DNA of 64,000 nucleotides from Marinobacter salicampi (GTDB taxonomy: Bacteria > Pseudomonadota > Gammaproteobacteria > Pseudomonadales > Oleiphilaceae). The translations under genes and the position numbers were made by a program. The stretch spans positions 62,001 to 126,000 of the forward strand of contig NZ_JAAMPF010000036.1 in NCBI RefSeq assembly GCF_011074795.1. The letters are read 5' to 3'. The stretch's first letter is position 1; each line of letters opens with the position of its first letter. Under the pieces are notes generated by a model. It searched no databases. It was not told the origin of the DNA and was given only the letters and a program-made list of their open reading frames with translations. This document shows positions 43,380-50,759 of this stretch, in pieces.

Positions 43380-45420
43380 AGTGAGCTCAGCCCATGCGAC
43401 AGCGCCGCGGTCCGGACTGCCGCTGCGCCTGCCGTTAGCAGCGGCCATGCTCTGGGCCGTGGCCTGCGCGATCACGGTCATGCCCTGGCTGGACCAGATG
43501 GGTTTGAGTGCTTTTTTACAGGCTTTTGCCCTCGATACCGTCGATACCTCAGATAACCCCGGTTACGATCAGGTGATGATTTACTACAGCTGGGCCCCGA
43601 GATTCGCCATGGCCATTCTTATCGGCCTGGGCCTTGGCTTGGCCGGGGCAGTGCTGCAACAGGTGCTGGGGAATCCCCTGGCGTCGCCGACTACCCTCGG
43701 GGTTGAGTCCGGCGCCCAGTTAAGCATCGCAGTAACCACCCTGTACGCACCGGCCCTGCTGGCCCTGAGTCCTGACTTTGTGGCTGTCGCAGGCGGTCTT
43801 CTGGCTGCCGGACTGGTAGTTGCCCTGACCTGGAAGCTGGGGTTTTCGCCAGTCACGGTCATCCTGGCCGGTCTGGTGATCAGCTTCTTTCTGGGCGCTC
43901 TTAACACCGCCTTCCTGTTGTTCCACGGCGAGTATCTGGGCAATCTGTTTATCTGGGGTGCCGGCTCCCTGGTACAGAATGACTGGTCCCAGTTTATGGA
44001 ACTCTGGCCGCGGGTACTGGTTGTGGGGATCGCCCTGGTCCTGCTGATGAAACCTCTGCAGCTGCTACAGCTGGGGGCCGGGTCGGCGCGGTCCCTGGGA
44101 GCCAACGTCGGGGCCCTGCGCCTGCTGGCACTCTTGCTGGTGGTACTGATGACAGCCTTTGTGGTCAGTCGCGTTGGCGTGGTGGCCTTTATCGGCCTGG
44201 CCGCACCGGTGCTGGCACGGCTGCTGGGCGCCCGCACACTGGCGCAAAAGCTGGTCTGGAGCGCCTTGCTGGGGGGCGGCCTGTTGCTACTGGCGGATGT
44301 GCTGGCGCAATGGGCCACGGGCTGGACGGATGGCAAACTGGTGCCAACCGGAACGGCCACCGCTCTGATCGGCGGGCCGGTCATACTGCTGGCGCTGCGG
44401 ACCATGAAGAATGACCGCCATATGCCCGGTGAGAACTCCGGGCCGGCCCGCTTCATTCCCAAACGCTATCCGCTGAAACCTATCCTGGTGGTGGGCGGGG
44501 CGCTACTCGTCGCGGTTGCTGTACTGTCGCTGGGCTGGGCGCCGGGCCTGGAGGGCTGGCGCTGGACCGCCCCCGCGAACTGGCAGGATGTCATGCCCTG
44601 GCGGGGCCCGCGCCTGCTCGCAGCCATGGCTGCGGGGGTTGCGCTCGGGCTTGCAGGTACCATTATCCAGCGGCTCACCGGCAATGTCATGGCGAGTCCG
44701 GAGATTCTCGGCATAAGCTCCGGCGCCGCTCTCGCCATGGTGGCCCTGACGTTGTTGGGGGCGGACCAGAGCCGGAGTATCCAGTTACTCACAGGCGGGG
44801 CCGGTGGCGCCGCCGTTCTGTTGCTGTTACTGGCCCTGTCCCGTCGTCATCAGTTTTCCGGGCACCAACTGCTGTTGGGCGGGGTTGCCATCTATGTTTT
44901 TATGGACGCCGGCCTGCGGTTGGTGCTGGCGGGCGGCGGCACGGATGCGGTGCGGCTGCTGAACTGGATGGCAGGGTCGACCTGGCTGGTTACCGGCCCT
45001 GAGGCTATATCCCTGGCCGCGATTACCCTGGTGCTGGCGGTGGTCGCCCTGATGGGCTCCAGAGCCCTGGTCATATTACCCTTGGGCTCCAGCTCAGCCC
45101 GGTCCCTGGGGCTGCCGGTGTCAAAGGCCCGCCTTCTGCTGCTGTTGCTGGCGGCCTTCCTGACCGCGGCGGCCACCATGGTCATCGGACCTCTGAGTTT
45201 CGTTGGGCTCATGGCACCGCACCTTGCCCGGGTTCTGGGGCAGCAATCGGCGATCCGCCAACTGCTGGTAGCAGCCCTGGTGGGTGCCTTGCTGCTGGCT
45301 GGTGCCGATTACCTGGCCCGGGTGGTGATGTTTCCCTATCAATTGCCTGCCGGCCTCCTGGCTGCCCTGGTGGGTGGCGGCTACTTCCTGTGGGGTATGA
45401 GTCGTCATGGCCGAGCATGA
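43369..45420 (+). CDS. fhuB: Iron-hydroxamate ABC transporter permease, fused two-domain form
   Basis: A 683-aa protein made of two FecCD-type permease halves (about residues 1-350 and 365-683), each with around ten helices. Each half repeats the cytoplasmic coupling motif region (GAGSARSLGANVGALR and GSSSARSLGLPVSKAR) and a VAFIGLAAPVLAR/SFVGLMAPHLAR block. The fused layout is the FhuB hallmark, as in E. coli. It receives substrate from FhuD and is driven by FhuC. It overlaps fhuF by 14 bp. Confidence 0.92.
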   Translation: MFAEVSSAHATAPRSGLPLRLPLAAAMLWAVACAITVMPWLDQMGLSAFLQAFALDTVDTSDNPGYDQVMIYYSWAPRFAMAILIGLGLGLAGAVLQQVLGNPLASPTTLGVESGAQLSIAVTTLYAPALLALSPDFVAVAGGLLAAGLVVALTWKLGFSPVTVILAGLVISFFLGALNTAFLLFHGEYLGNLFIWGAGSLVQNDWSQFMELWPRVLVVGIALVLLMKPLQLLQLGAGSARSLGANVGALRLLALLLVVLMTAFVVSRVGVVAFIGLAAPVLARLLGARTLAQKLVWSALLGGGLLLLADVLAQWATGWTDGKLVPTGTATALIGGPVILLALRTMKNDRHMPGENSGPARFIPKRYPLKPILVVGGALLVAVAVLSLGWAPGLEGWRWTAPANWQDVMPWRGPRLLAAMAAGVALGLAGTIIQRLTGNVMASPEILGISSGAALAMVALTLLGADQSRSIQLLTGGAGGAAVLLLLLALSRRHQFSGHQLLLGGVAIYVFMDAGLRLVLAGGGTDAVRLLNWMAGSTWLVTGPEAISLAAITLVLAVVALMGSRALVILPLGSSSARSLGLPVSKARLLLLLLAAFLTAAATMVIGPLSFVGLMAPHLARVLGQQSAIRQLLVAALVGALLLAGADYLARVVMFPYQLPAGLLAALVGGGYFLWGMSRHGRA

Positions 45421-46174
45421 GGTCTGGCTGGAACGTTACGACGCACTGCTTCAGGAAGCTGACGTTACCCCCAAGGCCGTTGCCGTCAGCATGGATGTCG
45501 CAGAGCCAGAGGGTTCCCTAAACAGGCAGGCCCCCGGGTATGCGCCCATCGGCCTGGCGGCCAGCTTGGCCTGTCCTGAAGTCATGACTGGCCCGTTGCG
45601 GGAACAACGTAATGCAGAGCCACTGCGGGTCTATGCATCGGTTCTGCACCAGGATCTTGCTCTGACCATCGTTGCGCCAGCCGTGACCCGACTGCTGCTT
45701 GACGGTGCCAGCCGGGTTCCAGTTGCGGAAGATATCTGGCTTGCCCCCGGCCCCAAAACACCGGCCTGGCAGTGGCGCCCAAGCGCTTCCGCACAGTCCG
45801 TAAGCGACTTTCTTGCGCTCATCGCCCGGGAGCTCAATCGTTGGTATCCGTTCTTCCGACACAGCCTCGGGGTAAGTCCGGGCGCTTTCTGGAGCAGTGT
45901 CGGTCTGGGCCTGTGTGCGCCTTTCTCCGCCCTTTACGATAAGGCTCCGCCAGAGCGCCTGTGTCAGGAAGCGACCGAATGGCTGAACCAGTTTGACTGC
46001 GATGCCCGGCGTTTTATCGACTGGATTCCCCTGGAGTTCAATCGTCATCCCTGTGCCATCCCCCAGCGACGTGGCTGCTGCCTGAAATTCAAATTGCCGA
46101 ATGGCGGCTACTGCGGGACCTGCGGTATCTACCGCAAAGAGCGAATGGCAAAGGTGGTCAGTTCATCGGCGTAA
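45407..46174 (+). CDS. fhuF: Siderophore-iron reductase, FhuF type [2Fe-2S] protein
   Basis: A 255-aa cytoplasmic protein that reduces Fe(III) from imported siderophores. The C-terminus has the diagnostic cluster ligands CC-x10-C-x2-C in CCLKFKLPNGGYCGTC (about residues 225-240). The rest is poorly conserved, as usual for the family. It is the last gene of the fhu operon. Its 3' end overlaps the opposing spermidine-synthase-like gene by 17 bp. Confidence 0.85.
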   Translation: MAEHEVWLERYDALLQEADVTPKAVAVSMDVAEPEGSLNRQAPGYAPIGLAASLACPEVMTGPLREQRNAEPLRVYASVLHQDLALTIVAPAVTRLLLDGASRVPVAEDIWLAPGPKTPAWQWRPSASAQSVSDFLALIARELNRWYPFFRHSLGVSPGAFWSSVGLGLCAPFSALYDKAPPERLCQEATEWLNQFDCDARRFIDWIPLEFNRHPCAIPQRRGCCLKFKLPNGGYCGTCGIYRKERMAKVVSSSA

Positions 46175-46904
46175 TACGGCCTGCCAGTCCTGTCCAGTCG
46201 ATAGGCAGCCGCCTTTGCAGTTCCTTCAGCCTGGGGTTTTCTCTGGTAATGGGAGCGGCCGGCTGAACGCTGGCGTAGAGCACGTAATTGTTGGTCTTGC
46301 TCCTGAACATGAACACACTCGCAAAACACCGGCGGATATGCTGGAACAGTGGCCCGTCCTGGGGCGAGCGGTGATAGTTGATTGCCAGCCAGCCGGACTC
46401 TGAAAGGGCATCCAGGCACTGGTCAATAAAACGTCGTTGGGATTGGGCGGGGCTCATATGATCAGCGCCATACATGTCGGCCAGGATCAGGTCCGTACTG
46501 CCAGGAGCCAGTTCGCGCAAGGCGGGCCGGGCGTCGCTGACCGTAATCCTGATGTTGTGGCCCTGGGGGAGGCTGAAATACTCCCTTGCCACCGCGACCA
46601 CCTCGCCCCGAAGCTCTACCGCATGAAGTTCGCATGCCGGCAGCATGGTGTGGAGGGCGCCGAGCAGCACGCCGCCGCCAAGGCCCAGAATCGTCGCGTG
46701 GCGGGGCTCACGCCAGACAAGGGGAAGCAGCATGGCACGGTTGTATTCGTGAACCGGCACATGGGGTCGCAGACGTTTGATTTTGCTCTGCTCAAAGACC
46801 GAATCGAAGCTCAGGATCCGATGTTTGCCATGGTCGATCACCAGAATGTCGCCCAGGGCGTCTCCGGTCCGGTGAACGATGGTGCCGCGGAGGCTCAGGT
46901 TCAT
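46158..46904 (-). CDS. Spermidine synthase-like methyltransferase-fold protein
   Basis: A 248-aa Rossmann-fold protein related to polyamine aminopropyltransferases. It has ILGLGGGVLLGALH (motif I), the acidic AVELRGEVV, DARPALRELAP and DLILADMYGADHMSP where SpeE enzymes have the catalytic Asp. The N-terminal beta domain is shortened compared with SpeE, and many such single-domain relatives are of unknown substrate. It is convergent with fhuF and divergent from the TpsB-like gene. It should not be assumed to make spermidine. Confidence 0.75.
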   Translation of the reverse strand: MNLSLRGTIVHRTGDALGDILVIDHGKHRILSFDSVFEQSKIKRLRPHVPVHEYNRAMLLPLVWREPRHATILGLGGGVLLGALHTMLPACELHAVELRGEVVAVAREYFSLPQGHNIRITVSDARPALRELAPGSTDLILADMYGADHMSPAQSQRRFIDQCLDALSESGWLAINYHRSPQDGPLFQHIRRCFASVFMFRSKTNNYVLYASVQPAAPITRENPRLKELQRRLPIDWTGLAGRITPMN

Positions 46905-47296
46905 CTTGGTCGTCTGGTTATTGGTCGGTAAGGGTTATGGCTCCGCAACCTTACGACGGTTCGTCAGTCTGTTGCAAAATTCACCGGTGCCCGGCCGGAT
47001 CAAAGTCCATTCCAGTGCCGTTTCAGGTTCGGATCAGGGCATTTTGGCCGTCCGACGACGGCTACAGGCGGACTACCTTCTGCATTACGAACTTACATTC
47101 AGTATCATTTTCAACCGCATGTTTTCAGTCAAAAATTAAATTTGTAAGAATTTGAAATTTTGTCAACTCCCGGGCTGGAACACCCCATTGTCTTGCTTTA
47201 TATTGCAAGCCAATGAGCTCTACTCCACCACGTGTCCGCACTCCGGAGGCCTGGAGCCTCGTCGCCATTTCCCGATAATCCGAAAGGCCAACTATC
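46905..47296. other. Divergent intergenic region with an AT-rich tract
   Basis: The 392 bp contain no supported gene; short open frames here lack ribosome sites and conserved features. A strongly AT-rich tract lies at about 47080-47165, and CTTGC...GCAAG at about 47193-47210 is a small inverted repeat close to the next gene. Promoters for both flanking genes are expected here. Confidence 0.45.
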
Positions 47297-48508
47297 GTGA
47301 CGTTTCGCCCACGTATTGCTGTGCTTGTGTGTCTGCTGGGTCTGAGTCCTGGCACTCAGGCCCATTGGGCAGACGCCATTGCGCCCGTGGTTGACGAGTT
47401 CGCCAGTGAAACGTCCAAGAACGACACCAGCTCACCAACCGAAACCGCCTCGCCTGTTGGCAAGATGGTCGTTTCTGCGCCCCCCGGCTGGCTCGAGGAG
47501 CGGGTTGCCATCGATGGCGACAGCCATCAGCAGGATGGTGACTATCGGGGTGAACTGGGCCTGGCGGCCAGCGACCTGACCGGGCTAAACGATGCTCTGG
47601 CACTGAATTACCGTCGGTCACTTGCCCGTAGTGATGCCCAGACCCGTGGCTTCGGATTCGACTACTCCTTCCCCTGGCGTGCCGGCACTATCCGGGTGTA
47701 CGGCAATATGCACGAGTACGAACGCTCGGCGATGAATTCCGAGCGCAAGTACCAGGTCAGCGGTAACAATCGTGCGGTCAACTTCAGTGCCAATCGCACC
47801 CTGCTCAGTACCGACAATACGGTGTTCGGCGCGGTGCTGGGGCTGGGCACGCGGGACAGCGAATATTTCGTTGAAGGCGATCGCAATGATGATGCCAGTC
47901 GCCGATTCTCAACGCTTAGGGTCGAGGGGCGGCTGCGGCAGTACCTGGCGCTGGATACTACGGCAACCACCAGCCTGATGGCTGAGCGCGGTCTCGAAAT
48001 GTTCGGTGCCGATGGTGATGAGCAATGGTCCGGCGAGCAGCGCACGGAGTACCGCAAGTACATTTTTCAGAGCAAGCTCAGTAAAGAACTCTGGCGCTGG
48101 CACTACGATCTCAATGGCCGATACCAGTTCACCCCTGACATTCTGCCCGGTTCCCAGCACGTGCTGGCGTTCAGCTCCGGCATGATGCACGGCTTTGCTG
48201 GTCAGAGTCTGGGGGCCAGTCAGGGCGGGTGGTTGCGGATGAACGCAAACAGTCCCTGGTCCCCCATTTTCTATGTGCCTGGCTTCCGCGCCAACCTTCA
48301 ATTGTCGGTCCTGAAGGGCTGGATTCCGGAGGATGAAGTGAACCAGAGTCGCCATGGCAGTGCCAGTGCCGCTGAGTTGGGGTTCAACCTCCGGGGCGAT
48401 GGGCTCAGTGCAGGCTTCCGGGTGGGCACACTTCTCGCCGCCTCAGATGATGCTGCCCATCGACCTGACGTGCCCGACATGTCCCTCTCCCTTTCCTTCG
48501 ATCTCTAG
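47297..48508 (+). CDS. POTRA-less ShlB/FhaC/HecB (TpsB)-type outer membrane barrel protein
   Basis: A 403-aa secreted protein starting with GTG at 47297 and a signal peptide (RIAVLVCLLGLSPGTQA). After about 75 low-complexity residues it enters a ShlB-like barrel: ELGLAASDLTGLNDALALNY, FGFDYSFPWRAGTIRVYG and alternating strands ending in SLSLSFDL with a terminal Leu. Normal TpsB proteins have a plug helix and two POTRA domains before the barrel, about 550 aa in all; none is visible here. The loop that normally carries VRGY/F reads MHGFAGQSLGASQGGWLR. No TpsA exoprotein gene lies nearby. It could be a degenerate secretion pore or a barrel with a new role. Confidence 0.72.
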   Translation: MTFRPRIAVLVCLLGLSPGTQAHWADAIAPVVDEFASETSKNDTSSPTETASPVGKMVVSAPPGWLEERVAIDGDSHQQDGDYRGELGLAASDLTGLNDALALNYRRSLARSDAQTRGFGFDYSFPWRAGTIRVYGNMHEYERSAMNSERKYQVSGNNRAVNFSANRTLLSTDNTVFGAVLGLGTRDSEYFVEGDRNDDASRRFSTLRVEGRLRQYLALDTTATTSLMAERGLEMFGADGDEQWSGEQRTEYRKYIFQSKLSKELWRWHYDLNGRYQFTPDILPGSQHVLAFSSGMMHGFAGQSLGASQGGWLRMNANSPWSPIFYVPGFRANLQLSVLKGWIPEDEVNQSRHGSASAAELGFNLRGDGLSAGFRVGTLLAASDDAAHRPDVPDMSLSLSFDL

Positions 48509-48942
48509 TGCCGCCGTCTTCCTGGTTCGCTGATCGTCAGTGACCCCGTAGCACGACCCCTACCGTACTTTGCTTCTGACGACCTGTGTTTGCATGGATA
48601 ATGTGTCTGCAAGGGTAAATCTATGCGGCAGGCACACTTATGCTACGCTTAGATCAGCTAGTGCCAGAGTTGGTCTGGTAGCCAGGTTTTTTGCCCTGGA
48701 AAATGCTCTCTCCACCCCCCGTTACGTACTTGTCACTTGAAGGGGTCCGCCTGGCCGTGTCTCATAAGCGGTTGCGGTGGAGTAAGTGTTTGCCATCGCA
48801 GGCTGGAACATTCTATAAAAAGGGACGCTGACCCCGCTTTCTCCAGGCGCTGTCGTGATGCCGTTGCGGCTTGCTGAGCCGGACCGGACCATGGCATTTT
48901 CCGCAGACACATGGGGTCGCGATATACGGAGATGGAAAGTCC
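48509..48942. other. Gene-free interval upstream of opgG
   Basis: No gene is supported in these 434 bp. CCAGG and CCTGG flank a T-rich loop near 48682-48699. An A-rich patch near 48815 is followed by GGGACGCTGACCCCG. The promoter of the opg operon should be here; the stretch is long and may be regulated by osmolarity, but I cannot identify a site. Confidence 0.4.
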
Positions 48943-50490
48943 ATGTTCTTAGCACGGATTACTTTGGCATCGGTTGTACTCGCCACCTGCATATCCCCTG
49001 CAATTGCCGACTCTTTCGGTTTTGACCAGGTCGCGGAAAAAGCCAAGGCGCTTGCAGCCGAAAGCTATAAGGCACCAGAGCAGGTGCCCCAGTTCCTGCG
49101 TGACCTCAGCTATGATCAGTATCGTGAAGTGCGTTTCAAGCCGGAGGCCAGCCTGTGGCGTGACGAACCCTCGAAATTTGAAGTCATGATGATGGCCCCC
49201 GGAAGTTTCTACGGTCATCCGGTGAGGCTTAACGAGATCGATTCCGACGGCGTTCGTCAGATCAGCTTCGACAAAAGCCACTTCGACTTTCCCAACGACG
49301 GCTTTTCCAAACGCATACCGGCCGATCTGGGTTATACCGGATTCAAGCTCACCTATCCGCTGACGTCCGAGGACACCCAGAACCAGTTTCTGGTGTTCGC
49401 CGGAGCCAGTTATTTCAGGGGTGTGGGAAGTGACAATAACTTTGGCCTTTCAGCCCGGGGTATAGCCATCGATACCGGTCTTTCCTCCGGCGAAGAATAC
49501 CCGGCCTTTATTGAATACTGGCTTGAGCAGCCGTCGGCCGAGGCTGATTCCATGGTGGTCTATGGTCTGCTGGACGGGCCCAGCGTAACCGGGGCCTACC
49601 GGTTTGAGGTCTATCCCGGGGAAGCCACACGCGTTGACGTTTCCGTGCGGCTCTATATGCGCCGCAATGCGACCCTGCTGGGCTTTGCACCGTTGACCAG
49701 CATGTTCTATTACGGCGAGAACACCCCCCGTCCTTTCGGCGAATGGCGCCCCCAGGCCCATGATTCCGATGGCCTGCTGGTCCACGACGGGGCCTCCGGC
49801 GAGTGGTTGTGGCGTCCGCTGACCAATCCAGAGACGCTTAGGGTCAGCTATCTGCAGACAGAAAACATAAAGGGTTTTGGCCTGATGCAGCGTGATCGGG
49901 AATTCCATCACTTTGAGGACATGGAAGCCCGTTATGAGAATCGTCCCAGTGCCTGGGTAAAACCCCAGGGCGAGTGGGGCAAAGGCGATATTGTTCTGGT
50001 GGAAATCCCGACCCATTCGGAAACCAACGACAATATGGTCGCATTCTGGCGCTCAGAGGCAAATGCACAAGCAGGGGATGAGTTTAGCCGTCGCTATCAG
50101 TTGTTCTTTGGCGAAGAAGACATCACCGATCAACCCGGCGGACGTGCCAAGCGCACTTTTGTGGGCGACGGCGAGCGTATTGGCGGCGGGGACACCGATG
50201 GCGCCTTCCGGTTCATCGTGGATTTCGCAGGCAATGCCCTGGACGGCCTCAAACCCGATGCCTCGGTTATAAGCAAGGTATCTGGAAATGAGAAAACCGA
50301 AGTGATCGAACATTTTGTGGAATATATCGAGCCCAAACAGGTGTGGCGTCTGTCGATGCTGGTTAAACCCGATGCAGATGCCACGCTCTCGCTCAGGGCG
50401 TTTCTTGAAGCCGAAGGCGAGCCTCTGACCGAGACCTGGACCTATGAGTTGCCAGCGGGGCAGGGGTTGCGAGGGAACGCAAACAACTAG
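48943..50490 (+). CDS. opgG: Osmoregulated periplasmic glucan biosynthesis protein G
   Basis: A 515-aa periplasmic protein with a Sec signal (ITLASVVLATCISPAIA). It starts at 48943, where GGAG lies upstream; a longer frame from 48871 is less likely. It has the MdoG beta-sandwich and Ig-like layout: YDQYREVRFKPEASLWRDE near residue 50, LGYTGFKLTYPL, FVFAGASYFRGVG, GLSARGIAIDTG and AHDSDGLLVHDG. E. coli relatives were placed in glycoside hydrolase family GH186 as beta-1,2-glucan-acting enzymes. It works with the OpgH glucosyltransferase encoded two genes downstream. Confidence 0.92.
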   Translation: MFLARITLASVVLATCISPAIADSFGFDQVAEKAKALAAESYKAPEQVPQFLRDLSYDQYREVRFKPEASLWRDEPSKFEVMMMAPGSFYGHPVRLNEIDSDGVRQISFDKSHFDFPNDGFSKRIPADLGYTGFKLTYPLTSEDTQNQFLVFAGASYFRGVGSDNNFGLSARGIAIDTGLSSGEEYPAFIEYWLEQPSAEADSMVVYGLLDGPSVTGAYRFEVYPGEATRVDVSVRLYMRRNATLLGFAPLTSMFYYGENTPRPFGEWRPQAHDSDGLLVHDGASGEWLWRPLTNPETLRVSYLQTENIKGFGLMQRDREFHHFEDMEARYENRPSAWVKPQGEWGKGDIVLVEIPTHSETNDNMVAFWRSEANAQAGDEFSRRYQLFFGEEDITDQPGGRAKRTFVGDGERIGGGDTDGAFRFIVDFAGNALDGLKPDASVISKVSGNEKTEVIEHFVEYIEPKQVWRLSMLVKPDADATLSLRAFLEAEGEPLTETWTYELPAGQGLRGNANN

Positions 50491-50504
50491 AAACAGGCAG
50501 GGAT

Positions 50505-50759
50505 ATGGCGAAGGTATTATGTCAGCAGGCGCTCGACAGAGTCATTGCGTACCTGAAGGGTTACGGCGTTGAGCCGACCAATGAGGTCTGCCGAAAGGCA
50601 CTGAAGGTAGTCGATGTCGCCATGGCGGACGGCAGTGAAGACCTGATGGCCCGGATTGTGGACCGGGTACCTGAGTTCTTCCATCTACCGGAGCTGCAGG
50701 TGCCCACCCAGCGCCCCCCGCTGGCCCGTGGCAGTATTGGATATTTCCCCTATGGTTGA
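50505..50759 (+). CDS. Small conserved-context protein between opgG and opgH
   Basis: An 84-aa soluble protein with no family I recognise. The N-terminal 55 residues are predicted helical (LDRVIAYLKGYGVEPTNEVC and RKALKVVDVAMADGSED), followed by a Pro-rich tail. It starts 15 bp after opgG and overlaps the opgH start by 8 bp, so it is certainly in the operon and probably coupled to opgH translation. Its place suggests a modulator of the glucan synthase, but this is inference. Confidence 0.65.
   Translation: MAKVLCQQALDRVIAYLKGYGVEPTNEVCRKALKVVDVAMADGSEDLMARIVDRVPEFFHLPELQVPTQRPPLARGSIGYFPYG

Noticed and set aside
46937..47155. 72-codon plus-strand open frame between the spermidine-synthase-like and TpsB-like genes
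   Set aside because: No ribosome site, unusual composition and no recognisable features; treated as intergenic.
48632..48652. Possible sigma-54 promoter (GGCACACTTATGC) upstream of opgG
   Set aside because: The spacing between the GG and GC elements is one base short of the required distance, and no activator site is visible.
48820..48850. Relic of a RAYT/REP-type element near GGGACGCTGACCCCG
   Set aside because: Only a short patch resembles such elements; no transposase and no second copy found in the window.
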